From Prochlorococcus sp. AG-459-E08 (GTDB lineage Bacteria; Cyanobacteriota; Cyanobacteriia; PCC-6307; Cyanobiaceae): a DNA stretch of 64,000 nt. Positions within the stretch are counted from its first letter, which is position 1. Each line of letters starts with the position of its first letter. The DNA lies in NCBI GenBank assembly GCA_003209425.1, contig QCRB01000003.1:27208-91207 (forward strand). The letters run 5' to 3'. This document shows positions 10,316-21,280 of the stretch, in pieces. The notes beneath the pieces are model-generated. The model saw only the letters and a list, made by a program, of their open reading frames with translations, was not told the DNA's origin and ran no database searches. The translations under genes were made by a program, and so were the position numbers.

Positions 10316-11110
10316 TCAAACATTACTTCGGAGGTTTACCAACCTAATTTCTTTATTAATTCCAAGCCAAAATTTTAGTTTTCTTGAAAATTCATCTCTT
10401 CCTGAAGTGACAAAAAAATTAAGATTTTCGAAAGAAAGACTTTCATAGCCGTTAATTTTTGGAATAGCAAAAGATCTATTAAATTTTTTTATTAATGCTT
10501 CTGATGGATCAATAATTTTTATATTTGGGTTTATTTTCTTTCTTAAAAAGTCATAAATAAGAGGGTAATGGCTACATCCAAGTATCAATTCTTCAATATT
10601 TTCATTTAATAGTGGTCCTAAATACAAATCAGCAAGATCATTCAATTTAATAAAATCAAGCTTTTCTTTTTCAATTTCGGATACAAATTCTGGACACTCT
10701 TGCTGAAATATTTTCAACGTCTTTTTTTTTGAATTTATAACGTTTTTGTAATATAAAGATCTTACTGTTGTTTGTGTTGCTATGACACCAATTATTTGTT
10801 TATCAACTATTTCTGATACTGAGTTTATAAGATCAAAACAAGGGACTCTTAAGTTATTTTCAAGAATATCAAGCGCACATGCATTTGTGGTGTTACAAGC
10901 TATTAAAAGTGCATCCAAATTTTTATCTGCAAAAAAATTGCAAATCTCTTTTGCAATTAACCTTATATCTATAAATTTTTTATTACCAAAAGGGATTCTT
11001 TTAGTATCCGCCAAATAAAAAACCTCTATATCTTTACGTGTTTTTAGTAAAGAATTAAGGATAGTAAAACCTCCTATTCCACTATCAAATATACCTATTT
11101 TTAACTTCAC
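10316..11110 (-). CDS. murI: Glutamate racemase
   Basis: KIGIFDSGIGGFTIL, LIACNTTNACAL, ILGCSHYPLI. Confidence 0.93.
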   Translation of the reverse strand: MKLKIGIFDSGIGGFTILNSLLKTRKDIEVFYLADTKRIPFGNKKFIDIRLIAKEICNFFADKNLDALLIACNTTNACALDILENNLRVPCFDLINSVSEIVDKQIIGVIATQTTVRSLYYKNVINSKKKTLKIFQQECPEFVSEIEKEKLDFIKLNDLADLYLGPLLNENIEELILGCSHYPLIYDFLRKKINPNIKIIDPSEALIKKFNRSFAIPKINGYESLSFENLNFFVTSGRDEFSRKLKFWLGINKEIRLVNLRSNV

Positions 11111-12192
11111 CCTGCTTTATGTAGATATTCAAGGATACCTTTTGCGATTGCATAAGCTAATCTTTTACGATGAGCTGTTTTTTCTAATCTTCTTGCATCT
11201 AACCTTCCTGTTAAAAAACCAATTTCTACAAGAACTGCAGGCATCCTAGTATTTTTAATAACGTAAAATCTACCTTGTTTAACTCCTCGATCAGGACTCC
11301 CAGGAGAAACTCTAAGAATTTGCTTTTGAATTTTTTTTGCGAGTAATCTACCTCTCCAACCTCTATAGTAAAAGGTTTCCAACCCATTAATATCCCTTCT
11401 TTTCCCTCTTGAGGCATTTGCATGAATACTTACAAAGATATCTGCATCAGTATTATTGGCGAAGGAAACTCTTGGAGGTAAATCCAAATCTACTTCATTT
11501 CTTCTAGTTAACCTTACTTGTACCCCTTTACTAGAAAGTAAATTTTTAACTTTTTTAGAAACCTCCAGCACAACATCTGTTTCCCTAATACCACCAATAC
11601 CTATTGCACCAGGGTCAGGACCTCCATGCCCTGGATCTATAACAACAAAAAACTTGTTTCGTTTAACTTCTGGTAATTTCAAATAATCATTATCGCTTTT
11701 CTTCTTATATATTGAATTTTGATTTGCTTTGAAATTTCTTTTTTTCTTTTCAACTACACCTTCACCAATCTTCTTAAAAGGATATTTTGGATTAAATAGT
11801 TTAATTCTCCACCTATTTTGATCTATGCCAACCAATTGCCAAGTCAATGGTTTCAAATAAGTTTCTTCTTTAAATTCAACTACTAGTCTTGTATTACCCT
11901 TATTTGGTTTACCTAATCTAATTTCTTTTATTGGACCATTACCTTTTATTATTCTTGGATTTTTTAATTCGCCAGGAAAATCTACCCAAAATCTATCACC
12001 AGATATTTGGTTAGCCTTTTGAAAGTATGCCTTTAAATTTGTATTTGATTTAGTTTTTAATTCTAAGACCCCATTAGTTTTAATCGCCCATGCCGCCAGA
12101 TCACTTGAAGATTTGACTGGTAGGGCAAAAGAATTTAAGAATAAAAAAACGGATAAAAAACGAAAAAGTTTTTTATCTAAAAACTGAATCAT
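11107..12192 (-). CDS. amiC: N-acetylmuramoyl-L-alanine amidase with AMIN-like N-terminus
   Basis: VVIDPGHGGPDPGAIGIGGIRETDVVLEVS, ADIFVSIHANAS, VLVEIGFLTG (Amidase_3). Confidence 0.9.
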   Translation of the reverse strand: MIQFLDKKLFRFLSVFLFLNSFALPVKSSSDLAAWAIKTNGVLELKTKSNTNLKAYFQKANQISGDRFWVDFPGELKNPRIIKGNGPIKEIRLGKPNKGNTRLVVEFKEETYLKPLTWQLVGIDQNRWRIKLFNPKYPFKKIGEGVVEKKKRNFKANQNSIYKKKSDNDYLKLPEVKRNKFFVVIDPGHGGPDPGAIGIGGIRETDVVLEVSKKVKNLLSSKGVQVRLTRRNEVDLDLPPRVSFANNTDADIFVSIHANASRGKRRDINGLETFYYRGWRGRLLAKKIQKQILRVSPGSPDRGVKQGRFYVIKNTRMPAVLVEIGFLTGRLDARRLEKTAHRKRLAYAIAKGILEYLHKAG

Positions 12193-13019
12193 TAGTTTGA
12201 AAACAGTTTATTCTTTCTATGTTTAAGGCTTGGCATCTGCTCTCTAATTTTCTTAACTCTTTCCTTATCAGCAGGTGCTATTGCAGCTCCCTGAGTTTTT
12301 CCGGCATCAGACAAGACTGTGCCCCATGGGTCAATAACCATCGCATGACCATGACTTTGTCTTCTCCCATAATGAATCCCAGTTTGAGCTGGAGCAACTA
12401 CATATGCTGTATTCTCAATTGCTCTTGCTTGTAATAAGATTTGCCAATGATCTTTTCCCGTAAATGCTGTAAACGCTGCTGGAATCATAATTAGCTCTGC
12501 ACCATTCGAAGACAAATATCTATATAGTTCAGGAAATCTAACGTCGTAACAAATCGACAATCCTATTTTGCATAAACCTGGGATATCTACAACAGGTGGA
12601 TACTCCTCTCCAGATAAAATAGTAGATGATTCCTTATATAAATTTCCATCTGGTAAATCAACATCAAATAAGTGAATCTTGTCGTATTTTGCCAAAATCT
12701 GTCCATCTTTACCAAATAGTGCTGACCTATTAAAAGTATGACTGTCATCACCAGCAGGGACAGGATAACCTCCTCCCAAAAGTAATACTTGATATCTTTG
12801 TGACATTGTTTTGAGAAAATTTGCACACTTCAGTGACAATTCAGAAGCCAATCTAAGTTTTTCATTATCTTCTCCTAAAAAAGCAAAATTCTCAGGCAAT
12901 CCTATTAACTCAGCACCTCTTCTGGCAGCTAATTCAATCTGTTCTTCTGCTTCAACAAAATTTGCTTCAACATTTGAAGTACTTGTAATTTGCAATGCAG
13001 CTACCAAAAAATCAGTCAA
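12192..13019 (-). CDS. Carbon-nitrogen hydrolase (nitrilase superfamily)
   Basis: ELIGLPENFAF (Glu), KYDKIHLFDVD (Lys), GLSICYDVRFPELYR (Cys). TTG start. Confidence 0.92.
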   Translation of the reverse strand: MTDFLVAALQITSTSNVEANFVEAEEQIELAARRGAELIGLPENFAFLGEDNEKLRLASELSLKCANFLKTMSQRYQVLLLGGGYPVPAGDDSHTFNRSALFGKDGQILAKYDKIHLFDVDLPDGNLYKESSTILSGEEYPPVVDIPGLCKIGLSICYDVRFPELYRYLSSNGAELIMIPAAFTAFTGKDHWQILLQARAIENTAYVVAPAQTGIHYGRRQSHGHAMVIDPWGTVLSDAGKTQGAAIAPADKERVKKIREQMPSLKHRKNKLFSN

Positions 13020-13049
13020 GACTTTACTCCTAGTGAACCGATTCGTAAA

Positions 13050-13784
13050 TCATGAGGCACGAATCACACCTCTTTCAACTTGAGCTGGAACAATATCTAA
13101 GCAATCAAGTTCAGAGCAACATTTAAAATCATCCTCATAATCTCCAAGACTTGTCAATCTTTTGCCATGGGTTGTTGTTTTTAAACATTTCATAATATCA
13201 TTTTTCCAAAAATCCCAGAGTGCCAAAGCAGCCTGTAATTCGTCATTCATAATATGAATATCAAAATCACAGTTCTGTTCCAAGTATGAGGCCAAAGCAC
13301 CGGCAGCTAAAGAATCCTCAAGTGAATATGAGCCTTCCCAACCACTACCAAGTATTAAAACATTTTCACTTTTTAATGAAATGATTTTTTCGGCAACTGC
13401 TTTCCTATTTGGAAGTCCCATAGCAAATAAATGCTTTGCATTTTGTGCCTTTTGTAATGATTTAGTCCCATTTGTGGTACTCATAAATAGTCTTTTGCCA
13501 TTAACAACATTTTTTGTAACTGATAAAGGAGAATTTCCTAAATCAAAGCCTGCAATCTTCTTTCCGCCTCTTTCTCCAAGCATTAATCTCTCATCTGCTT
13601 GCCACTTAATTGCAGATTCTTTTAATAAATCTAAATCTGCAAAAACTTGTATTGAGTCAGCTCCATTTTTCAAAGCCCAAGAAATTGTTGTTGTAGCTCT
13701 TAAAACATCAATAACAACTGCTATATCGGGACTTATTTCGGGGACATCCTTTGCGACGTGATAATAAGTGAGATTAATGATCAA
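13050..13784 (-). CDS. comB: Putative 2-phosphosulfolactate phosphatase
   Basis: VVIDVLRATTTISWALKNGAD, LMLGERGGKKIAGFDLGNSP, STTNGTKSL. Confidence 0.9.
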   Translation of the reverse strand: MIINLTYYHVAKDVPEISPDIAVVIDVLRATTTISWALKNGADSIQVFADLDLLKESAIKWQADERLMLGERGGKKIAGFDLGNSPLSVTKNVVNGKRLFMSTTNGTKSLQKAQNAKHLFAMGLPNRKAVAEKIISLKSENVLILGSGWEGSYSLEDSLAAGALASYLEQNCDFDIHIMNDELQAALALWDFWKNDIMKCLKTTTHGKRLTSLGDYEDDFKCCSELDCLDIVPAQVERGVIRAS

Positions 13785-13910
13785 ATCCTCTTCTAGAATT
13801 ATTATAGAAAACAGTTACTTAATTTGATTATTTTTTTTTTAAAAACAAACTTATTGATAAGATATTTATAAATTTTTATTTATAAAATTCTATCAAGTAT
13901 TAATTTGAAA

Positions 13911-15221
13911 ATGAATAATATCCGCACTATAGAAGGTGGAGGTAATTTAAAAGGAAAAATAAAAGTACCTGGAGATAAATCTATCTCTCATAGAGCTTTG
14001 ATAATAGGAAGTATTGCTCATGGTGAGACGAAAATTGAGGGGTTTTTACATTCTGAAGATCCACTTTCAACTGCTGATTGTCTTAGAAAATTAGGCGTAA
14101 ATATACCAGAAATAAAAAAAGATGAGCCTTTTACGATTTCAGGCACGGGTCTTGATGGAATAAAAGAGCCTAAAGAAATTTTAAATTGTGGGAATTCGGG
14201 AACCACTATGAGATTATTAATGGGGTTACTATCGGGTCAAGAAGGCAAAAACTTTATTTTAACAGGAGACGCTTCTCTAAATGAGAGACCAATGGGGAGA
14301 GTTGGTAAACCATTATCTTTGATGGGGGGCAAAATTTATGGTAGGGAAAAAGGTAACAAAGCTCCAATTTCAATTAATGGGAACAAACTTAAAGGATGTG
14401 TTGTTGGAACCCCTGTAGCGAGCGCTCAAGTAAAATCTGCAATTTTATTAGCAGGTCTCAAAGCTTCTGGAACAACTTCTGTAATTGAGCCAGCGTCTTC
14501 AAGAGACCATACTGAAAGAATGTTGAAAGCATTTGGAGCAGATATAAGTATCAGAGGAGAATTAGGAAGAAATATAGTTATCAAGTCAGGAAGCAACTTA
14601 ATTGGTCAGAGAATTTTAATCCCTGGAGACATAAGTTCTGCATCCTTTTGGATGATTGCTGCATCTATTATTCCAAATTCCGAGGTTTTAATACAGAATG
14701 TTGGATTAAATCCCACTAGAACTGGAATATTAAATGTAATGGATTCAATGGGTTGCAATTACGAGATTTTAGATAAATCAATAATTGCGGGAGAACCTAT
14801 AGGATCCATTAAAGTAAAGACTGCAAAAAATCTAAGATCATTCACTATCGAAGGAGATATTCTCCCAAAACTTATAGATGAAATTCCTATCCTTACAGTA
14901 GCTGCATGTTTTTGCAATGGAGTTTCTGAAATTAAGGATGCACAAGAATTAAGAGTTAAGGAAACAGATCGATTAAAAGTAATGGCAAGACAGTTGCACA
15001 AATTTGGTGCTGAAATGACAGAAAAAGAGGATGGTTTAATCATTAATGGTCAATCAAAATTTTATTCTGCGGAGGTAGACAGTGAGACAGATCATCGAGT
15101 AGCAATGAGTCTCGCTATTGCTTCACTTCTTGCTAATGGCACCTCAAAAATAATGAGAGCAGATGCAGCTAGCGTCTCGTATCCGGCTTTTTGGGATGAT
15201 CTTGCCAAGCTAACTAATTAA
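13911..15221 (+). CDS. aroA: 3-phosphoshikimate 1-carboxyvinyltransferase
   Basis: [51 protein letters not shown] at 13911 preferred over TTG at 13905. Confidence 0.96.
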   Translation: MNNIRTIEGGGNLKGKIKVPGDKSISHRALIIGSIAHGETKIEGFLHSEDPLSTADCLRKLGVNIPEIKKDEPFTISGTGLDGIKEPKEILNCGNSGTTMRLLMGLLSGQEGKNFILTGDASLNERPMGRVGKPLSLMGGKIYGREKGNKAPISINGNKLKGCVVGTPVASAQVKSAILLAGLKASGTTSVIEPASSRDHTERMLKAFGADISIRGELGRNIVIKSGSNLIGQRILIPGDISSASFWMIAASIIPNSEVLIQNVGLNPTRTGILNVMDSMGCNYEILDKSIIAGEPIGSIKVKTAKNLRSFTIEGDILPKLIDEIPILTVAACFCNGVSEIKDAQELRVKETDRLKVMARQLHKFGAEMTEKEDGLIINGQSKFYSAEVDSETDHRVAMSLAIASLLANGTSKIMRADAASVSYPAFWDDLAKLTN

Positions 15222-15234
15222 CTAAAAAAGTTTT

Positions 15235-16140
15235 TTGTCTAAATTAATTGAAGTTTTAACAAAAGACGGGAGTTACTCTTTAAGAAGTTTATTTTTTCAA
15301 GAGAATTTCCATAGCTTATTGGGGGCTTTTGAGGAAACAAAATTAAAGTTTACAGCTCCCTCTGATTTGCAAAGATTTAAGGGCAAATCTCTTAATGTTT
15401 TGGATATATGTTTTGGTTTAGGATACAATTCGGCTTCTTTATTGAATGAATTAATCAAACAAAAATCGTATTTAAATTTGTATGCTTTAGAGATTGATAA
15501 AAAGCCTCTTGAATATTCACTCAAAAATAAATCTTTCTTGAAATTATGGGCTCCAAAAGTTAAAAAAATATTTGAATCATTGTATCGAAAAGATTACTTT
15601 GAGGATCATTTTTTTAAATGTAGTCTTTTGTGGGGTGATGCTAGAGAAAAAATCAACTTTATTCCTTCATCTATTAAATTCGACTTAATTTATTTAGATG
15701 GTTTTTCTCCCCAAAAATGTCCTCAAGTATGGACAATTGAATTTTTATCTAAAGTGTCAGAAAAGCTCAATTCTCAGGGTTATTTAATAACTTATTCTTC
15801 TTCAGCAGCAGTAAGAAAGACATTAAGAAATCTTGGATTAGAGATTTTTACTATTAAACCAAGTTTGAATGACAGAACTTTTTGGAGTCAAGGAACTGTC
15901 GCAATATCAAAATTTGATAAGAATAAATTGAATACCAGTTTCAATTTTGAGAAGTTGTCTGTAATGGAAGAGGAACATCTCTTAACAAAAGCGAGTATCC
16001 CTTACAAAGATCATAATTTAAACTCAAGTAAAGAAGATATTATTAAGAAAAGATTAGAGGAACAATTATTATCAAATCTAGTATCTACTAAGAAATGGAG
16101 AGAGAAGTGGGGAATGACGAAGTCGGCCTTCAGGAGTTAG
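15235..16140 (+). CDS. tRNA U34 5-methylaminomethyl methyltransferase-like (MnmC N-domain/DUF752)
   Basis: LNVLDICFGLGYNSASLLNE, FDLIYLDGFSPQKCPQVWTIEFLSKV, YSSSAAVRKTLRNLG. TTG start. Confidence 0.85.
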   Translation: MSKLIEVLTKDGSYSLRSLFFQENFHSLLGAFEETKLKFTAPSDLQRFKGKSLNVLDICFGLGYNSASLLNELIKQKSYLNLYALEIDKKPLEYSLKNKSFLKLWAPKVKKIFESLYRKDYFEDHFFKCSLLWGDAREKINFIPSSIKFDLIYLDGFSPQKCPQVWTIEFLSKVSEKLNSQGYLITYSSSAAVRKTLRNLGLEIFTIKPSLNDRTFWSQGTVAISKFDKNKLNTSFNFEKLSVMEEEHLLTKASIPYKDHNLNSSKEDIIKKRLEEQLLSNLVSTKKWREKWGMTKSAFRS

Positions 16141-16164
16141 ATTTATATATATATTTCAAAAAAC

Positions 16165-17514
16165 ATGTTAAGTGTTGCAATATTAGCTGCAGGTAAGGGC
16201 ACTAGGATGGAAAGCTCATTGCCAAAGGTTTTACATAAAATTTCTGGCAAAAGTCTTTTGCAGAGAGTGATTGATTCATGTATTGAATTAAATCCTGATC
16301 AAATTTATGTAGTTACCGGACACAAATCAAAAGAAGTACGAGAGTCAATCCCAAATAATAAAAAAATCCAATTTGTTATCCAAGAGCCGCAATCAGGAAC
16401 TGGTCATGCTATTCAGGTACTTTGCAAAGCCATAGAAAATAATGAAGGGAAACTTTTGGTGCTTAATGGGGATGTGCCTCTTATCAAAACTGAGACTCTA
16501 AATAAGCTTTTAAATTTACATGATTCAAAAAATGCTGATGTTTCATTAATTACTACAAAGAAAACAAATCCTCATGGATATGGCAGAGTTTTTTTGAAGG
16601 GTGATTTTATAGAGAAAATTGTTGAAGAAAGAGATTGCAATGATCTAGAGAGAGAAAATCCTCTAATAAATGCTGGTATTTACTGTTTTAACTGGGTTAA
16701 CTTGTCAAACATAATTAATAGCTTGCAAAGCAATAATAATCAAAAAGAAATTTACTTAACAGATACAGTATCTTTACTGAACAATTCCTTAAGCCTCGAA
16801 GTAGAAGATAATGGAGAACTTCAAGGAATCAATAACAGAATTGAACTATCAGAGTGCGAGGAAAATATTCAGAATTCAATTAAAGAAAAGCATATGCTAA
16901 ATGGTGTAACTTTTATAAATAAAGCAAGTTGTTCAATTAGTGAAGAAGCCGAAATTGGTAAAGACGTAATTATAGAAGCTAATACACATATAAGAGGTGA
17001 TACCAAAATAAATAGTCATTGCATTATCGGACCAAATACCTTTATAGAGAATTCAAATGTGGGATTACATTGTGAAATTTCAAACTCTACTGTTTATGCT
17101 TCTCAAATAATGGATTATATAAAAATTGGCCCTTACAGTCATATAAGACCTGATTCCAAAATATCTTCCTTTAGCAAAATAGGTAATTTTGTTGAAATCA
17201 AAAATAGTCAATTAGAGGAAGAAACTAAAGTAAACCATTTAAGTTATATTGGCGATTCTATTATTGGTCAATCTACAAATATTGGAGCAGGCACTATTAC
17301 TGCAAATTTTGATGGTCAAGAAAAACATCAAACAAAAATTGGTAAAAATTCCAGTATTGGTGCAAATACAGTCTTTGTAGCGCCAATAAATATCGGTGAA
17401 TCAGTAACAACAGGAGCTGGTTCAGTGATCACTAAAGACTCCAAAGATAATTCATTAGCAATATCAAGAACTAAGCAAGTAAATATAGAGAATTGGAAAA
17501 GAAAGAAATCTTAA
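16165..17514 (+). CDS. glmU: Bifunctional N-acetylglucosamine-1-P uridyltransferase/acetyltransferase
   Basis: [27 protein letters not shown] plus C-terminal left-handed beta-helix hexapeptides. Confidence 0.96.
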   Translation: MLSVAILAAGKGTRMESSLPKVLHKISGKSLLQRVIDSCIELNPDQIYVVTGHKSKEVRESIPNNKKIQFVIQEPQSGTGHAIQVLCKAIENNEGKLLVLNGDVPLIKTETLNKLLNLHDSKNADVSLITTKKTNPHGYGRVFLKGDFIEKIVEERDCNDLERENPLINAGIYCFNWVNLSNIINSLQSNNNQKEIYLTDTVSLLNNSLSLEVEDNGELQGINNRIELSECEENIQNSIKEKHMLNGVTFINKASCSISEEAEIGKDVIIEANTHIRGDTKINSHCIIGPNTFIENSNVGLHCEISNSTVYASQIMDYIKIGPYSHIRPDSKISSFSKIGNFVEIKNSQLEEETKVNHLSYIGDSIIGQSTNIGAGTITANFDGQEKHQTKIGKNSSIGANTVFVAPINIGESVTTGAGSVITKDSKDNSLAISRTKQVNIENWKRKKS

Positions 17515-17515
17515 T

Positions 17516-18889
17516 CTAATTAATTAATTCAATAATTTTTTCAAGCTGCCAATATCTGCTACCTTTTATAAGAATAGAATCACCTTTTTTTGTAGATTTG
17601 TTTATCTCTTTAGGTACATCTTCAATATTATTTAAAACTAAAAATTTTTTCATATCTTTTAGATAATTGGTATAAATTTTTTCATTTTTTTTATCGCAAA
17701 TAAATAAACATTTTTCTATGTCTGAATTATTTATTAAGTTGAATATTTCTTTATGATATTTTTCAGATTCTTCTCCCAATTCTTGCATGCTTCCAAATAT
17801 GAAAAATTTATTTCTCGGTTTTTCAAGAAGGGTTTTAATACATGCTTTTACTGATTCTGGCGAAGCATTATATGATTCATCATATATTGTTGTTTTTACT
17901 GATTTAAGAATTTTATTCCTTCCTCCTAAGCTTGCAAAATCATATTTATTAAAACTTGCAAATTCAATGCCAAGCTCTTTTGCAACTGCATAAGCAAGTA
18001 AGAAATTCGAAGCATTGTGAAATCCCTCAAATGAAATTTCAAAGGTATTTTCTTCAATCAAAATTGTTTTGTTCGAAGGATCATAAAATCCTCGCAAATT
18101 ATCATCTTTCTTAAAACTCTCCTTTTGGTTTTCTAAATTTAATAGTTTTACTTTTATCACTCTACCTTTCCAAAACTCTTTTAGAGTTTTCTCTAGGAAT
18201 GGATCATTTGCTGGAATTATTACAACTCCTTCGGGATTTAAGAACTTACTAATTTCACACTTTGCATAAGTGATATTTTCTTTCGAGCCTAACAATCCAA
18301 TATGAGCTGAGCCTATGTTAGTAATAACTGCAATATCGGGTTTACTATATTTAGATAAATTCTCAATCTGTCCAAGACCTCTCATTCCCATCTCAAGAAC
18401 TAAAACTTTATCTTCAATATCTGTAGCAAGAATAGTAAGACCTACTCCAATCTCATTATTGAAATTTGCATGAGATAATTTAATTCTTCCAAGTTTATTT
18501 AAAACTCCACCAATCATTTCTTTTGTTGTTGTTTTACCCACTGAACCAGTGATTGCAACAATAGGTATATTTAATTTTTTTCTTTTTAGCAACGCCAATT
18601 TTTGAAATGCCTCTAATGTGTCATTTACAACCCAATAAGGAAAATTACTAGGAAGTAATCTTTGCATCCCTTTTTTAATTACTACAGATTTAACTCCTTT
18701 ATTTAGAACCTCTGGGAGAAAACTATGTCCGTCAAAATTTTTACCCTCTATAGCTACAAAAAGATCATTTTTTAATAAAGTTCTACTATCAATACTTATA
18801 TTTTTAAAATTTAAAAAATCTCTTTCCCCATTGCTCAGATTTTTAATATTCCCTAAAACATTGTTTAATTCTGATAAAGAGAATTCCAT
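17516..18889 (-). CDS. murF: UDP-N-acetylmuramoyl-tripeptide-D-Ala-D-Ala ligase
   Basis: VAITGSVGKTTTKEMIGGVL, LEMGMRGLGQI, YDESYNASPESVKA. Confidence 0.95.
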   Translation of the reverse strand: MEFSLSELNNVLGNIKNLSNGERDFLNFKNISIDSRTLLKNDLFVAIEGKNFDGHSFLPEVLNKGVKSVVIKKGMQRLLPSNFPYWVVNDTLEAFQKLALLKRKKLNIPIVAITGSVGKTTTKEMIGGVLNKLGRIKLSHANFNNEIGVGLTILATDIEDKVLVLEMGMRGLGQIENLSKYSKPDIAVITNIGSAHIGLLGSKENITYAKCEISKFLNPEGVVIIPANDPFLEKTLKEFWKGRVIKVKLLNLENQKESFKKDDNLRGFYDPSNKTILIEENTFEISFEGFHNASNFLLAYAVAKELGIEFASFNKYDFASLGGRNKILKSVKTTIYDESYNASPESVKACIKTLLEKPRNKFFIFGSMQELGEESEKYHKEIFNLINNSDIEKCLFICDKKNEKIYTNYLKDMKKFLVLNNIEDVPKEINKSTKKGDSILIKGSRYWQLEKIIELIN

Positions 18890-18901
18890 TAAAAAATTAA
18901 G

Positions 18902-20353
18902 TCATACTTTTTTTAAAGATGGATCAGCGGATTGTCCATAAGAGAACTTTTCAACTTCAGCAAAATCTGGAGATGGTTCCTTTATTCCACAAACATCTTT
19001 ATACATAATTTCGTATTCGAGTGCAGATCTTTGCCAACTAAATTCTTGGCTCATTGCTCTTTTTTGTAATAATTCCCAACTATCTTTATGCCTAAAGGCC
19101 TCCCAAGACCTAACTAAAGATGTGTAGAAATCTATAGGTTCAAAGCGATCGAAGCAAAAACCCGTGCCACTATTATTTTCTGGATCATGAGGTAAAACTG
19201 TGTCAACTAAACCTCCCACTCGCCTTACTATTGGAATAGAACCATACCTCATAGCAAGGAGTTGACTAATACCACAAGGTTCGAATCTACTTGGCATTAA
19301 GAATGCATCAGAGCCACCATATATAAGTCTTGATAAAGAATCATCATAGGTAAGAAATACTGAAAATCTTCCTGGGTAATCTAATGCAAGTTGCCATAAT
19401 CCTGACTCTAAATATCTGTCTCCAGTCCCTAAAACAACTATTTGTGAATCAGTATATGCTAAAAGTCTTCTTGAAACTTGTAAGAGTAAGTCAACTCCTT
19501 TCTGATCCACTAGCCTACTAACCATACCTAAAAGATATTTTTTAGGATTAACTTCGAGCCCCATTTCTCTCTGCAAAATTTTCTTATTTTCTATCCTATT
19601 TTCTAAATTCTTAATACTAAATTTTGCAGGTAAAACTGGATCTTTGGCTGGATTCCATTCATCAAGATCTATGCCATTGAGAATTCCTCTTAATTTACCT
19701 GAAATGTAATTAAGTAATCCTTCAAGGCTTTCGCCGTATTCATGGGTTTTAATTTCATCTGCATAAGTGGGAGAAACAGCATTTACTCTATCTGCAAATA
19801 ACATTGCTGCAGCCATTGTGTGATCTCCATGCATATACCAAGGACACCAAGTCATTTTTTCTAGTTTCCATCTCCAAGGGCCTTGGTATTTTAAATTATG
19901 AATTGTGAAGACAGTGCTAATTTCGGGGTCCTGATGCATCCATACAGGAATCATTCCAGTGTGCCAATCATGGCAATGGAGAACTTGAGGTTTCCAACAA
20001 TTCCAAGCAAATTCTGCAGTAGCACTAGCAAAAAATGTAAAACGCCAGTCCTCATTTTCGCCTCCATATATTTGGTCAGAGTCAAATGTTGGATGACCTA
20101 CTAGGTAAATCACGTAACTATGAATGGGATGTTTTGCTTCATATATGGCGAAATCAGTACCCATTGTATTTGCTCTAAAGACTGGTTCATTCGATACTTC
20201 TAAAAGACGCCACAATTTCCCGTATCCTGGAATTATTACCCTTACATCGTGACCAAGTTTTATCAAAGATGGAGGTAAAGAACCAACCACATCTCCCATA
20301 CCTCCAACTTTGATCATTGGAGCACATTCAGCAGCGGCAAGAAGAATTCTCAT
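18902..20353 (-). CDS. glgA: Glycogen synthase
   Basis: [56 protein letters not shown]. Confidence 0.96.
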   Translation of the reverse strand: MRILLAAAECAPMIKVGGMGDVVGSLPPSLIKLGHDVRVIIPGYGKLWRLLEVSNEPVFRANTMGTDFAIYEAKHPIHSYVIYLVGHPTFDSDQIYGGENEDWRFTFFASATAEFAWNCWKPQVLHCHDWHTGMIPVWMHQDPEISTVFTIHNLKYQGPWRWKLEKMTWCPWYMHGDHTMAAAMLFADRVNAVSPTYADEIKTHEYGESLEGLLNYISGKLRGILNGIDLDEWNPAKDPVLPAKFSIKNLENRIENKKILQREMGLEVNPKKYLLGMVSRLVDQKGVDLLLQVSRRLLAYTDSQIVVLGTGDRYLESGLWQLALDYPGRFSVFLTYDDSLSRLIYGGSDAFLMPSRFEPCGISQLLAMRYGSIPIVRRVGGLVDTVLPHDPENNSGTGFCFDRFEPIDFYTSLVRSWEAFRHKDSWELLQKRAMSQEFSWQRSALEYEIMYKDVCGIKEPSPDFAEVEKFSYGQSADPSLKKV

Positions 20354-20388
20354 TGATAATTATTTAAAAAGTTCTTTTGAAAAATAAA

Positions 20389-21246
20389 CTAGGGCGTCCA
20401 CTTATAGTCAGAAAAGTCTGGTGGACGCTTTTCAAGAAAGGCATCTCTACCTTCTTGAGCTTCTTCAGTCGAATAGAATAATTGAGTTGTGTATCCAGAT
20501 AATTCTTGAATACCTGCAATCCCATCATTCTCTGCATTGAATGAAGCTTTAAGAATACGAATAGCAGTTGGACTATTTCGTAAAATCTCTCTTGCCCAGA
20601 TTACACCCTCAGCTTCTAATTCTTCAATCTTTGTAATTGCATTTATCAAGCCCATCTTCAGAGCTTCCTTGGAATTATATTTTCTACACAAAAACCAAAT
20701 TTCTTTTGCTTTTCTTTGACCAACAAGTCTTGCTAAATAACTAGATCCAAAACCCGCATCAAAACTGCCAACTTTTGGACCTGTTTGACCAAATATTGCA
20801 TTTTCAGAGGCGATACTGAGATCACAAATTAGATGAAGTACCTGCCCTCCTCCAATTGCGAAACCAGGAACTAAAGCAATAACCACTTTAGGCAAACTTC
20901 TTATTAATCTTTGAAGTTCAAGTACATTTAATCTCTGCTTACCTTCATCATTTTTATATCCATTTTTACCCCTTACACTCTGATCACCTCCAGAGCAAAA
21001 AGAATAAATTCCTTTCTTGTCAGGTCCCGCACCTGTAAAGAGAACTACGCCAATAGTTTCATCATTTCTTACGATATTAAATGCGTCAATGAGTTCATCT
21101 ACAGTTTGTGGCCTAAATGCATTTCTTTTTTCAGGCCGATTAATTGCAATTCTCGCGATTCCGTCATCTGATTTGTGAAACAATATATCCTCATAAGATT
21201 TGCATTCTGACCAATTTAAAGTTGTTTTTCCAGGTAATACTTTCAT
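20389..21246 (-). CDS. menB: 1,4-dihydroxy-2-naphthoyl-CoA synthase
   Basis: Crotonase fold; [53 protein letters not shown]. Confidence 0.95.
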   Translation of the reverse strand: MKVLPGKTTLNWSECKSYEDILFHKSDDGIARIAINRPEKRNAFRPQTVDELIDAFNIVRNDETIGVVLFTGAGPDKKGIYSFCSGGDQSVRGKNGYKNDEGKQRLNVLELQRLIRSLPKVVIALVPGFAIGGGQVLHLICDLSIASENAIFGQTGPKVGSFDAGFGSSYLARLVGQRKAKEIWFLCRKYNSKEALKMGLINAITKIEELEAEGVIWAREILRNSPTAIRILKASFNAENDGIAGIQELSGYTTQLFYSTEEAQEGRDAFLEKRPPDFSDYKWTP

Positions 21247-21280
21247 GAAATCAAATTATAAAAGATAGAAAATGATAAAT

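Noticed and set aside
11226-11423. Minus-strand ORF in another frame of amiC
   Set aside because: Overlaps the conserved amidase catalytic region in a different frame; no family signal.
13381-13761. 126-aa plus-strand ORF
   Set aside because: Antisense to comB, whose frame carries the family motifs.
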